A DNA stretch of 60,000 bases from Nematostella vectensis (GCF_932526225.1 NC_064034.1:16134887-16194886); one strand, 5' to 3'; shown: positions 10,612 to 25,200, counted from the stretch's first letter. Notes: a model not told the origin generated them from the letters alone. Translations and numbers: made by a program.

Positions 10612-12699
10612 ACCCGGATAAGTAACAATCAACCAGATATGTAACAACAACCGGACTTGTAACAACAATCAACCAGATATGTAACAACAACCGGACTTGT
10701 AACAACAATCAACCAGATATGTAACAACAACCGAATTTGTAACAACAATCAACCAGATATGTAACAACAACCGGACTTGTAACAACAATCAACCAGATAT
10801 GTAACAACAACCGAATTTGTAACAACAATCAACCAGATATGTAACAACAACCGGACTTGTAACAACAATCAACCAGATATGTAACAACAACCGGACTTGT
10901 AACAACAATCAACCAGATATGTAACAACAACCGAATTTGTAACAACAATCAACCAGATATGTAACAACAACCGGACTTGTAACAACAATCAACCAGATAT
11001 GTAACAACAACCGAATTTGTAACAACAATCAACCAGATAAGTAACAACAACCGGACTTGTAACAACAATCAACCAGATATGTAACAACAACCGGACTTGT
11101 AACAACAATCAACCAGATATGTAACAACAACCGGACTTGTAACAACAATCAACCAGATATGTAACAACAACCGGACTTGTAACAACAATCAACCAGATAT
11201 GTAACAACAACCGGACTTGTAACAACAATCAACCAGATATGTAACAACAACCGGACTTGTAACAACAATCAACCAGATATGTAACAACAACCGAATTTGT
11301 AACAACAATCAACCAGATATGTAACAACAACCGGACTTGTAACAACAATCAACCAGATATGTAACAACAATCGGACTTGTAACAACATTCAACCAGATAT
11401 GTAACAACAACCGAATTTGTAACAAAAGTCAACCAGATATGTAACAACAACCGAATTTGTAACAACAATCAACCAGATATGTAACAACAACCGAATTTGT
11501 AACAAAAGTCAACCGGATATGTAACAACAACCGGACTTGTAACAACAATCAACCAGATATGTAACAACAACCGGACTTGTAACAACAATCAACCAGATAT
11601 GTAACAACAACCGGACTTGTAACAACAATCAACCAGATATGTAACAACAACCGAATTTGTAACAAAAGTCAACCGGATATGTAACAACAACCGGACTTGT
11701 AACAACAATCAACCAGATATGTAACAACAACCGGACTTGTAACAACAATCAACCAGATATGTAACAACAACCGGACTTGTAACAACATTCAACCAGATAT
11801 GTAACAACAACCGGACTTGTAACAACAATCAACCAGATATGTAACAACAACCGCACTTGTAACAACAATCAACCAGATATGTAACAACAACCGGACTTGT
11901 AACAACAATCAACCAGATATGTAACAACAACCGAATTTGTAACAACAATCAACCAGATATGTAACAACAACCGGACTTGTAACAACAATCAACCAGATAT
12001 GTAACAACAACCGGACTTGTAACAACATTCAACCAGATATGTAACAACAACCGAATTTGTAACAAAAGTCAACCAGATATGTAACAACAACCGAATTTGT
12101 AACAACAATCAACCAGATATGTAACAACAACCGAATTTGTAACAAAAGTCAACCGGATATGTAACAACAACCGGACTTGTAACAACAATCAACCAGATAT
12201 GTAACAACAACCGGACTTGTAACAACAATCAACCAGATATGTAACAACAACCGGACTTGTAACAACAATCAACCAGATATGTAACAACAACCGGACTTGT
12301 AACAACATTCAACCAGATATGTAACAACAACCGGACTTGTAACAACAGTCAACCAGATATGTAACAACAACCGAATTTGTAACAAAAGTCAACCGGATAT
12401 GTAACAATCAACCAGATATGTAACAACAAACGGACTTGTAACAACAATCAACCAGATATGTAACAACAACCGAATTTGTAACAAAAGTCAACCGGATATG
12501 TAACAATCAACCAGATATGTAACAACAAACGGACTTGTAACAACAATCAACCACATATGTAACAACAACCGAATTTGTAACAAAAGTCAACCGGATATGT
12601 AACAAACTAGTGAACCGGATTTATAACAGAAATCACCCGGCGTTGTAACAACGTTTAATAACCGGATTTGTAACAATAATCAACCGGATTTGTAACAAC
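10612..12699. repeat. 40-bp minisatellite (about 50 units)
   Basis: Unit is two related 20-bp halves, GTAACAACAACCGGACTTGT and one with AATCAACCAGATAT. Variants ACCGAATTTGT and AACAAAAGTCAACCGG recur in blocks. Both edges degrade. It lies 5' of GPCR copy B and 3' of stabilin exon 50; if the gene continues left, this is intronic. Confidence 0.95.
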
Positions 12700-13167
12700 C
12701 TGAGGATTTCGTCGTTTTAAAACAAACTCTATTTATAACACAGGGCAAACAGCGTTGGTTCTAAAGTATGTCGGGAGGGACTCTACAATGATGTCATCAA
12801 AATACCGTTTGTTGCATATCTTTTAGCAGATACATTGTTAGAAGGTCAAACTTGGTTGTCTTGTCCATGGAGGTAACGGGGGTGCACTGGCGAAGTCACG
12901 TGGAGTGACGTCATCGGTGACGTCACCAAAACAACAATATCGATATCATCCTACTAAAACAGTCCTAGGGACCAAACTTAGTTTGACGTGTCCATGCTGG
13001 CAAAAAGGATCGCATTTAATGTGTTTGGTAAAACAACTTTTTATTATAAAAAAAGAATTTGCAGCGACCTCATAAAAACTATAAAAATTAATAAACCAAT
13101 TAAACCACAACAACAACAACATCTAGAACCACAAGTAAACATCATAAAAAAAAAACAAGTCACTCAC
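12700..13167. other. No gene seen
   Basis: Holds two GTGACGTCA-like palindromic tracts (about 12,900-12,930) but no splice-bounded exon. The next stabilin exon was searched for here and not found. Confidence 0.5.
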
Positions 13168-13224
13168 CACACGGGAGGCATCCGAGGGACATCTGAGAGA
13201 GGTGAAGCAGTTCCCGCACGAACC
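13168..13224 (-). CDS. Stabilin-like exon 50: post-FAS1 Cys motif
   Basis: Reads [19 protein letters not shown]. 19 codons, phase 0, acceptor ATTTCAG, donor GTG/GTGAGT; same role as exons 16 and 32. The CCxGF exon expected next is not found within 10 kb except for a doubtful candidate at 2.2 kb. Confidence 0.84.
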
Positions 13225-16200
13225 CTGAAATAGACCGAACGCGATCTAAACAACTTACAGCATGGGGAGTGTGCAAAGGATGTTAGGGAGCATGTGGCAT
13301 GTGACAGCCTTACCCTAGGGCCCCTTTCTCTCCCACCCCCCCCCCCTCCCCCCGCCTTCTCCTCCGTTAAGACAAACACAGTGAGCATGTAAAAGAAAAT
13401 ACAAAAAATCCCATCAAAGGAGACATTAGGCGGCTTTCTCATTCCTCTTGGGTGGAAGGCTTGTCCATCGCAAGATAACGCCCTCAATCACCCCATCATG
13501 CAGAGGGTTATTAAAAACATATTTAGGTACTTCTTTTCACTAATTTGGAATGAAGCGACCGAGGACTGAACCAGTAATCTCCCGCACCATGGGCCAGCGC
13601 TCTCCCTTTTTGATCAATATAGCATTCCTGTATTGAGCTGAGAAATTAAAACCAGAGAAATTGAAGCGTCTTTCCTGGAGATGTCGAAGTTCGCTACTGA
13701 GATGAGCATCTAATTCGGATAGGGTCTCTTAACATACAAATACATGTGTGATACAAGTTGTTTCCACGGACACGGAACCCCCCTCCCCAACCCCACCCAC
13801 CCACCATCACACCCACCCACCCACACAACACCCTCATTCTATTGAAGGCCTTTCATGAAAGCTTTTTCTGGTCTAAGCTCAGTTCTAAAGCAAAACACCT
13901 ATATAGGGTGAGGAGGCAGCGTTGTTTGCAAATCACTTCACTACTCACATTAAAAGTCTGATGAGTGACCTCGTCACAGCTCCCGCCGAGTCCTAGCGGC
14001 AGAAGAATCGAATCGATACCAAACGCAACGCCGCCATCGAACCTGATGTCTCTCTGCACGATCTTACTGAGACCGTTCACATAAATGTCACCCTAGAACA
14101 AAAAACAACGGGAATAAGTTCACAAGTGACCTTGGAACAACAAACAATGGAAATAAGTTCACAAATCACCTTAGAATAATAAGCAATTGGAATAAGTCAT
14201 CCTAGAACAACAATCAATAGGAATAGGTTCGCGGCATATAATATACAACGCATGTTTGGGGTTGCAGGAGGATTGTATCAGTCACCTTTCCACCACGACA
14301 CGACAAGAACAGGGTCTCGCCTTCCATGGTCCTCAGCTCTACGCCTCCCCCTCCACGGACCAGGAAATCTGTGCTGATGTTAGACTGAAAGAAAATGAAA
14401 GCATATAGATAGGTATTATACAAATGGAGACCTTATGTAATTTCTTGTTCGCATATAGGGAGCATAGGCCACGATTCTTTTTAAAATTTAGCCCGCAATA
14501 GTTCCCATATATAGGGTTGTAAAATAATAGGGTGTAAAGAGAGTGCGCCTTAGTGGTAGTGGTAGTTGTAGTGGTAGACTTATAATCTCAAAAGCCGGTA
14601 TTGTGAAGAGTGAGAGAGTGTCGGCGAACGCCATGTTGGCCACAAACAGGTGCATGTTCTTTCTTGGTACCCTCATCGTCAGCACCAGCAGAATGACAGC
14701 CAGGTTAAGAACCAAGACGGAAACAAACAGGACGCTATACGCACCTAACTCTGCTTTTCGTCTAATCGAAAATGGACCATTTATTTCCTGAACTATTCCT
14801 GAAGCGTTAGACGGCGGTGTACCGTTCATGTTGGTCGAGGTTGGGTTTCGACTAAACTATCACGAAATGACAAAAGGCTATTAAATAAAAAAAAATTATA
14901 ATATTCTATTTATAATACGCTAAAACTATGTAAACATATTCTAAAGCGCTCAACAGAAGAAAAATTCTTACAAAAACATCTAACCTAGTTACTGGGGATG
15001 TGTAAAGAGAGTGCGCCTTAGTGGTATTGGTAGTGGTAGTAGTGGTATTGGTAGTAGTAGTGGTAGTAGTGGTAGTGGTAGTAGTGGTAGTGGTGGTGGT
15101 AGTAGTGGTATTGGTAGTGGTAGTAGTGGTGGTGGTAGTAGTGGTGGTGGTAGTAGTGGTGGTGGTAGTAGTGGTAGTGGTAGTAGTGGTATTGGTAGTG
15201 GTAGTAGTGGTGGTGGTAGTGGTATTAGTGGTGGTGGTAGTGGTAGTGGTAGTAGTGGTAGTGGTAGTAGTGGTGATGGTAGTGGTAGTGGTAGTGGTAG
15301 TAGTGGTGGTGGTAGTGGTAGTGGTAGTAGTGGTGGTGGTAGTGGTAGTTGTGGTGGTGGTAGTGGTAGTGGTAGTAGTGGTAGCGGTTGTGATAGTGGT
15401 AGTAGTAGTGGTGATGGTAGTGGTAGTGGTAGTAGTGGTAGCGGTAGTGATAGTGGTAGTAGTGGTAGTAGTGGTAGTGATAGTGGTAGTGGTAGTGGTA
15501 GTGGTGGTAGTAGTAGTGGTAGTGGTAGTGGTAGTAGTGGTAGTGGTAGTGGTAGTGGTAGTAGCGGTAGTGGTAGTGGTAGTGGTAGTAGCGGTAGTGG
15601 TAGTGGTGGTGGTGGTAGTCGTAGTTGTAGAAAAAATTGAGAATTTATAGTGAAGTAGATGGAAAACCAAGTCCGAGGCTTGACATTGAGAGATAGTGCA
15701 AGCGCATTGCAGCTTTGAAAGCCGCACTGGATGGCCGCTTTTTCAATTCTCCCGGAAGTTTGTTCCACTGTTTCGTCGCTGTCACCCCCCCCCCTCCCCT
15801 CAAGCTCACGCGAATATTTTGGCAAAATGAAATTGACCCCACCAAACCTAGTATTTGCATTGTGTACAAAATTGTTAAAAGGAAAATCTCTGATAAGGTA
15901 TTCCGGAATTCTGAGTCCCTTGAAAAGAAGGGAGCATTTCATCCTCTTGTTCTCAATATAAAAAGGCAACAGTTCCAGTTTGTCGAATAAAGAGAGAGAA
16001 GGCGCACGAGGACCTGCGTTTGCTATAAGATCTTTCTGTAACTTGAGGAGCCTTTCCAAGTCATCACTGGAACACATAGCCTGCCAGGCACACACAGCAT
16101 AGCAAAGAATCGACTTGACCAAAGCATTGCAGTAGAGCAATCGTTGTTTAAGTGGTAAGCAGGAGCGGATCTTCCGGAAAATTGCAAGCCTCTAGGACAC

Positions 16201-19200
16201 TTTTACACACAGTTTGGTGATGCGGTCTTGGAATGAGAGCTCGCAGTCTATATGGAGACCTAGAAGACGTGCTGAGTCCACTTGATGCAGCTTCGTTGAC
16301 GATGACGTCAGGACAGTGAGGTTCTTTGATGGAATTTTTCTGGCAAGGCGTTTTCACGTAACTCGCATTGTTTTGCTTTTTTTTTCGTTGGGTGGCAATT
16401 TGCTTGAGCTCGTTCACTGCTTAACCTCCTTAAAGGCAGCATTTAGATTCCCCTGCAACTTTGAAAGATCGCCGACATCTGTCGAAACGGAAAGGGTTGT
16501 GTCGTCAGTGTATATCAGATGGGCTGATGTGGAACGGATACTGCCATGAGGCACGCCATGGTGAATGTGCGCATCGCTGGATTCTTTGCCACCGACGGAG
16601 ACAAACTGCTTTCTTTTTTCCAGATACGAGGTAAACCATTTCAAAGACCTGTTATCTATTCCATAGGCTTCTAGTTTGATGATCAGAATAGTATGATCTA
16701 CCATGTCAAAGGCCTTCCGGTAGTCTATGAATACAAGACCACTAATACGGTCATTGTCAAGATTGAACAACAGCTCCGTTCCGTGATGTCGTCTGAATCC
16801 AGACTGCCTACTCGTACAGCAAGTTGTTGTTTAGCAAATAGTTGTAGTAATGTCAATGGATGTGCTTTTCGGTGATCTTAGACAAGATGGGAAGTACAAA
16901 AATTGGGCGCTAATTGTTAATGTCTTCACCATCCCCACTTTAAAATAGTGGTGTAACTTTTGCCGTTTTCCATCTCTGCGGGAATTCACCAGACATAAGA
17001 TAGGTTGACAAGCTTCGTGGCTGATGCTATAGCAGGTGCAACAATCTTTAGTAAAGGAGCGCCTAACTTGTCCACACCCATGGCATTGTTTGTCTTCATT
17101 TTCCACAGACAATCCACAACGTATCCACTTGTTGTTTCCGGGATGGAGAACACTACATCAGGGTGCCGGGGGGTGGGGGGTGGGGTGGGGGGAGGGTTAC
17201 TCATCCTATGTTTGGGTATAGGGGTGCCGCTGGGGGTTTTGAAACCTGACCCTGTTTAGGACAAAAACTCTGAAAAACCATACCCTGTTTAGGACAACAA
17301 CTTCAATTTTAGGATCCTGTTAGCACGTGAGAGCAAGCAAGGCAATCAGTTCGGCGGCGGGATCAGCGGTTACGAGTTTTAGCAAGGCAACCAAATCGGT
17401 ACCCTGTTTAGGACAGCCTTGCTTATTATGTACCCTGTTCAGGACATAGAGGCCTGAAATACATACCCTGTTCAGGACAGAGAGGCCTGAAATATATACC
17501 CTGTTCAGGACAAAGAGGCCTGAAATGTATACCCTGTTAAGGACAGAGAGGCCTGAAATATATACCCTGTTCAGGACAGAGAGGCCTGAAATGTATACCC
17601 TGTTAAGGACAGAGAGGCCTGAAATGTATACCCTGTTTAGCACAGAGAGGCCTGAAATGTATACCCTGTTTAGCACAGAGAGGTCAAAAACCATACCCTG
17701 TCCAGCGGCACGTCCCCGTATAGCCCATATAAGGGAGTACCCTTATCGACGACGATCAGCAACTGATGCGAAATGGTGATTAAATAATTAATTGGTGATT
17801 AAATAATAATTTGTTTTAAGCGGTTCAGAAGATTTCGTCTGCTTGTCCCCAGGGAGTGATGGTCTTCCATATCTGCTTAGCATATCCTTGGTGTTCGTCA
17901 AAGCACGAGCTGTATAATTGTACATTCGCAGTCTTAATAGCGTTGTTGTCCCTGTTTCTGACAGACTTATAGCTACACCAGTCCACAGCCGTTTTTGATT
18001 TCCGTGCCCTTTTTAAAAGTGTATCTCTCATAGGCATGAGTTCAAGCACGTCTTGGTTTACTCACAGAGCTTGTTTTTCACGTGACACGCGCTTTTCACT
18101 TCAAGGACAGAAGCTATCAAGCACATTATTAAACAAGTTCTCCCAGGTTTCAAGGGTATCATCTATACTGTCAATTGTATTCAATAGTATTCGTTGCAAG
18201 CACTATTTTTCGTTAGTATTTTAGACAGTCTTTTCTTTCCTTCCCACCCACCCGATGGTAGAGGAGTATTATTTGGCAAATTTTAGTTATTCACAGGCCC
18301 GTACCCAGGGGGGGAGGGTGCCGGGGGCATTGAGGCAAATAAACTTCTCTCTTAGCCAAACGTACAAGCAATGTCTCTTCGATTTTGTTGTTGTTGTCAG
18401 GGTTGGGAAATTAACAGGTAAATGAACAACGATTTAAAATATTTTTTGATTACTTTGAAACTGAAGCAATGTTTCTTTTTCTGCTTTTAGAATTTTTGTT
18501 AGCTTTTAAAAGCTTTAAAAAGCTAAGGTTCTAAATTTTCAGGATACACACTCGAACAAAGATTTCATGGAACATGGAGTTATAAATTTGTTGGAAATTT
18601 CACGTTTTTTTATCAAAAAAGGACTTTCATTAGTCGGGCACCTAGAGTTTATTTTATTTTCCATGAAATCTTACCGGTGCGTTCTCAACCACGTGGTACT
18701 TGTTGTATTTCCGCAGTTCGTCTATGTGGGAAGGGCTTGTTAGTCGGGTTCTCATCTCACTGGGGAGCTTATTCAAGGCCCCATTAGTGGCCAGGAAAAC
18801 CAGGAATGGACGGCCATAGGGACTGCTGAAAAGACTGCCTAGGCCAGACATCTAAAGCATAATAAAATGACATGTGATGAACTAAATTCTCTAAGTGCTG
18901 AAAGAGTATGTTCCAAGAGTAAAATTTGCAAGAACATGATTAAACCATAATATAATGACATAATAGAAGTGATGACTTAATCCCCTAAGTGTTTGAAGAT
19001 TGTTTTCCGAGAGGAATAAATTTATGAAAAAAGTAACAATAAAACCAGCGTACCTTAAGTAGATCGACACTCTGTGAGTAGCCCAATTTCTGAGCGGCAT
19101 CAGGGAGAGAAAGCTAAAGAACACAAAATAAAATGTCATAAAACAAAATAAAATAAAATGAGAAGGTATACATTGGTTTTTACATTTACCATTGTAAGGA

Positions 19201-22200
19201 AAAGCATTTCAAAGTTGTTCCAAAAACTGATATCATACAAAATAACAAACAGGACAAACACGCAGATACTTCACAGTGTGCGTCAAAGTTCCATGATGGT
19301 TGATTATTGAAAATTCGATAATTAGCGTTTTTGACTGATAGAATAGTTTTGATTGGTTTACTAGCAGAAACACGGCAGCACACGTGGCATGTTGACAATT
19401 ATTACATGCAAAACCCAGACAGGGGCCACCAATCAGTATCCGTAATGCGGAATTCACCTGTGGGTAGTTGGTTTGAAGTAAAGGTGGTTCCAGCAGGGTC
19501 TTCAGCTTGAACACATAGCCATTGGACGAGGCGTACACTTGCGTCACTAATGCTGTGTTGTTCCACGAGTCCATGAAGTACAACTGGGATCCCTTGGGAG
19601 TGATGTTAATACATTAGGAATCATAATTATGAGGATTTGATGAGTAGAAGTGATGATGATGATGATTATGACGATGACGACGACGATGATTATGATGATG
19701 ATCATGATGATGATGTAAATGTTGGGTGTAAAAATAGATAGTAGAACTTAAAGCAATAATAGCAATAATAATAATCATGTAAGTAAGTCATCATATCAAA
19801 CATTAGATCAGAGTAATACTTCCTATCCTAGAAGATGTTTAATGAACTATTATTCCATAGTTCATTTAAACGTTTTTAATTTTCGAGTCCCTATAGTAAT
19901 AGGTAATGAAAAGTATCTGACATGACCCCTTATCATTTTCAGTCTGCCCAGCACACTTTGACTTGTAAATACTCACATTGTTGATAAGCCAGATGGGCGG
20001 GCCCAGGAGTGACGTGAATTCTCCACCTCGCTGTAAAGTCTCATTGGTCATGCGCACGCAGCTGACCATATGGTATCGCAGATACTGATCCACGCTGGCT
20101 TGAGAAGAAACACTGCGACGCTGTTTGAATGTAATTTCGACTTTTACCATACAAGTCACTCTACTTTACCAACAAACGGCAAATACTCGTCGAGGAAAGG
20201 GGAGATTGGAGCCTTCAAATCGCTTTTAGAAGCGCAGAGTTTATGACAGGGAAAAACCTACTAAATACAGACACACCTGGGCCGATATTTCGGGCAAACG
20301 TTCACTTAGTGTTGGCCCGACTACTAAAATTCTTAAAGTATGGAACATATTTTTGGTGTCAACCCCAATTAATCTCTTTACAGACTGACGTAGGACCCGA
20401 CAAATCCATGATGTAAATGCATAGAATAAGCCCAGCAACAACAACAGCGACTTAACTTATACCAATATAAAATAAAACAGAAATTACAAACAGCGTCCTC
20501 GGGTACCCAGGGCGACGCGGTGACCGGAAGCGGAAGTGCGCGCGAAGAAGAAAAAATAAGACTTTTCCCCCTCATTCTTTCACGCGAGCTTCAAGTGTCC
20601 CCGATCTCCGCGACTCCCTGGGTCCCCGAGGATGTACATGCAGCCGAATACAACAAATTGCTGTGTATAATTGAGTCTGTGTAAACCTGGTACTTACTTT
20701 TCTGGTTTGCGGAGTCAATTTATCAAATGCTTTGTTGGTCGGAGCGGCAAATGTGAGAGAAGTAGATGTTTTAAAAAGGTCGTCAAGCCCATTTGCCTGA
20801 AAAAGACAAAGAAGACCTATGAAATAGACCTGCGTAGTTGCATAGTCATGAAGCATTTCCATGATTTACCTTGAGGAGATCGGCCGCCTTAGACAACTCG
20901 GGGTCTGTTAGGAGAACCTAATGCAGATAATATTACAGTATTATTACAAAGAAAAAAAAATTAAAAAAACATGATATACCATTTCACTGTTCCAAATCGG
21001 TCAAAGATTGGTTGTAAATGTTATCCAGGCAAATGGCAAAACATAGGTTTGAAAATAAAATTTACAGAAAATAGCGCATGTTTGATCTCAGCACAGAAGA
21101 GAAAAATGGTGTCATTTTAATCACAGACCTCCATCGCGTACCTCAATACTGTCACCATTACATGTCACGCCATCACCGACATAAGGAGCGGCACATGTGC
21201 ACTTCCGCTGACCAGGTCCAGTCTCCTCACAGCGGGCCCTCAAACTACATCCGCCATTGTCCTAAGAAAACCAAAAGTGAATTTGAAGCTCTGAGAGGTT
21301 CAATAAAAAGAAGCGCCCGAGCTCATCAGCAGCAGCCTACACTGTTGACTGATTCACAAGAATATACTCCCTCCACCATGAGAACATCGGAGACCTCGAG
21401 GAGGAAGGAAAGGTCTTTCAAGACTGTCTTACCTTTTTTTTCATTTATCACTATATGTCAATAATTTTGATTCGCAAATGTCCTCTCTAGGTTTTGTGGA
21501 ATGTCTTACCTTTTTTTTACATTTATCACTATATGTCAATAATTTTGATTCGCAAATGTCCTCTCTAGGTTTTGTGGAATGTCTTACCTTTCTTTTTCAT
21601 TTATCACTATATGTCAATAATTTTGATTCGCAAATGTCCTCTCTAGGTTTTGTGGAATGTCTTACCTTTCTTTTTCATTTATCACTATATGTCAATAATT
21701 TTGATTCGCAAATGTCCTCTCTAGGTTTTGTGGAATGTCTTACCTTTTTTTTCATTTATCACTATATGTCAATAATTTTGATTCGCAAATGTCCTCTCTA
21801 GGTTTTATGGAATGTATTATTTCGTGGATGGGAGGGGGGGGCACGGGGGCGTTCTTTTAGAAAGTTTTAAAATCCACAAAATTGCTTTCAACCACGATCA
21901 TCCGTGCACATGTGAACTACTTACAAAGACGCAAGGGTTAAAAGCCGTACAGCTAGTTAAGCCATCGCCAGTGTATCCTGCCTTGCAATGACATGATCGC
22001 TAAATCAGAACGAATGTAATAAAAATTTAGTCAACCAGTCCAGTATCTGTGACATCAAAAGTTATTTGATATGGACCCACCTTTCCTGGCCCCGTCTTCA
22101 AGCACAATGCATTTGCATGACAACCGCCATTGTCCACCTGGCACAAATCGATTTCTAAAAAAACATATGCTTAGGGATCTTATAAAGTTCTCTTTTTGGA

Positions 22201-25200
22201 GTGAAAATCACAAAATTCCCGTGCGCTCTTGGCCTTTTAGACCATTGATATGATGGCGACGTTAATGACATACGGGACCTTTTACCGTTCTTTCCTCCGT
22301 GGGGAGAGTTACTCGCGCATTTAATTGCAATTCACAAGGTGGCGCTGCAATCATTGACAACGTTGCGCGAAAATGTAGACCAGCATTTTTATTTCCAATT
22401 TTCAATTTTTTTTTTCGATTTGGTTCTTAACACACTTACCCACTTTTAATTTTTTTCTCGGATTTTTGGAATTCTTTTAAGATCCCTTTTACAAGATCCC
22501 TCAATAACGGCTCGCAACCAACTGCATACCATGTTTATACCGCATGTGAGGTACAGGGAAGCCTATTCCAGAAAGGTTTTACTCACCATAGCAGTACTGT
22601 CCATCTCCACTGTATCCCTGGTTACACGTGCAGACTGCGAGAAAGGGCTTGACAAGGTTTCGAGAGCATATGGCGTTATCATGACAGCCACCATTGTTTT
22701 TCTCACAAGGATGAATCACTAAAAAACAAGTCCCATTTATAATCGAAGCATGCGTGGTACCAACAAGCAATAGTGTGAACACACGGTGTGTGGCTTGGTG
22801 TGGCAAATAGCGATAGAGAATAAAGTATTACATGGCTAAGAGTAATGATTCAGTGAGGGATAGGCAGACTGTAGTATGATATATGGTATAGTTAGAAAGA
22901 TACGGTGTTTTTGAAGAGAGACCTGGGGTATAAACCGAGCGGACCTGGTCCGTAGTCATTCCAGCTGAACCATGTCGAGTGCAGAGTTTTGTTTTGTAAG
23001 GTGTGGTCTTCAACAGTTTAGAAAAAGAGATTGTGTAAGACACTGTCATCACGGTCACTGTTAGTCCAGACCTAGGACTCTCTTTGCGCGAAGCGAGTCC
23101 CAGGTCTGAGCTAGGTCACTGTCACCTAAAGAAGCATGTAGATAGGACTAAATCTCACCTCGACAGTAAGTACCATTCCCAGTGTAGCCATCATCACAGA
23201 CACACCTTGGGACCCCATTCTCATCGCGACACCTGCAAACAAAATACATTCAAATTGTCAGGTGTCGACATGGGATCGAGCCTTGTACAGATGTAAATAA
23301 ACAAGGGTTTTATCGCACTACATTTACTAGATGTCACTTCAAAGAGAGCTGAGACTTCATCCCCATCCCACTTCTATCCAAAAACACGGTGCTTTTAGTT
23401 TCAGCAAATGTATGAACATGAGACTCATCTCTAGAGTCTTACACATTTTCCGAGAGCATACGCTCGGACCTCCATTTTCAACTTCCATGTTCGCTCCCCC
23501 CTAAGAACTTTAACTTTTATGAGAGACGATCAATTATTATTGGTCTCATTATTTAAACAAAATTCTGAAGGACATAAGTAGTTCACAGCACTTACGTTGA
23601 ATGGGTGTGACAACGGGCGGGAAGACATTGTGCGTAATTAGCAGCTGAAAAATAACCAAACAGTGATTTTCATCTCGTGGGCTACCTACCTAGTTATCTC
23701 GTGGGCTACCTACCTACCTACCTACCTTCCTATCTCTTGGGCTACCTACCTAGCTACCTTCCTATCTCGTGGGCTACCTACCTAGCGATCTTCCTATCTC
23801 GTGGGCTACCTACCTAGCGATCTTCCTATCTCGTGGGCTACCTACCTACCTTCCTATCTCGTGGGCTACCTACCTACCTTTCTATCTCGTGGGCTACCTA
23901 CCTACCTTCCTATCTCGTGGGCTACCTAACTACCTATCTCGTGGGCTACCTACCTACCTTTCTATCTCGTGGGATACCTTCCTACCTACTCGTGGGCTAC
24001 CTTCCTACCTATCTCGTGGGCTACCTACCTAGCTATCTCGAGGGCTACATACCTTTCTATCTCGTGGGCTACCTACCTAGCTATCTCGTGGGCTACCTTC
24101 CTACCTATCTTGTGGGCTACCTACCTAGCTATCTCGAGGGCTACATACCTTTCTATCTCGTGGGCTACCTACCTAGCTATCTCGTGGGCTACCTACCTAT
24201 CTCGTGGGCTACCTACCTACCTATCTCGTGGGCTACCTTCCCACCTATCTCGTTGGCTACCTACCTACCAATCTCGTGGGCTACCTACCTTCCTATCTCG
24301 TGGGCTACCTACCTACCTACCTATTTCGTGGGCTACCTACCTAGCTATCTAGATTAAGGCATCGGTAAGAATCGGTAAGAACCCTGTCGTCGGTGAGAAC
24401 CCTTGTCAGCCAAACCTATGTTATTTTTTAGTGACGAAATCGCAGTATAAAAATCAAGAAAACAAATTTAAGATCTACATAAAGATTAGATAACAGAATT
24501 AAAATTTAACCAATTTACGTTAGATCGGTAAAACTGATAGCGCAAACTGACGCTATCCGGCTGTTTTGTAAACGTCTTTTTGCAAAAGATTTGTCACCTG
24601 TATACGCGTTTTGCCGTTAAAACTATTAGAAAAAAAAATATTTCCATGTATATGAATGGATGGGTGGTCGCTTACTTTAAGCTCTGTGATACTAGAATCA
24701 GAATAGCCAGCCAACCCCATGACGATTACACAGTACAAATGACGGCCTATAAATGCTTACATTGATTGCAGTATTGCTCTTTCAAGCCCATGACTCCTAT
24801 AAAAGTAAGCTTTTTTTTTTCGAGTAACGGCCCGGAATTACCCTCGTCCTTTGACACAGTTGTATAACAGTCGTGTCGATACTTACACTGATTGCAGTAT
24901 TGCTCTTTCAAGCCCATGACTCCTATAAAAGTAAGCTTTTTTTCGAGTTACGGCCCGGAATTACCCTTGTCCTTTGACACAGTTGTATAGCAGTCGTGCC
25001 GATACTTACATTGATTGCAGTATTGCCCCTTCCAGCCGTGATTGCATGTGCACGAGCCGTCCCCAGTCCTTCCCGCACTGCACCGACCGTTGACGCATCG
25101 ACAGCCTAGAAACAAGAAAAAAAAAGTGTTGTTCGAGGACAGTAACTACTATTTTTTTCTAGGAGAATTCGACAATAAAATTGAAATTGAACGCCAATGG

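Noticed and set aside
10612-12699. CRISPR-like array of regular repeats
   Set aside because: No unique spacers: the whole 40-bp unit repeats. Eukaryotic context; it is a minisatellite. The same holds for the 33-38 and 26.9-30.3 kb arrays.
14906-16140. Poly-Thr, poly-Val and Ser/Gly-rich frames
   Set aside because: They read through the (GGTAGT)n microsatellite. Only the part right of 15,640 on the minus strand is real LINE-derived coding sequence.
23769-24357. Tyr/Leu/Pro-rich frames
   Set aside because: Minisatellite translation within the intron between exons 36 and 35.
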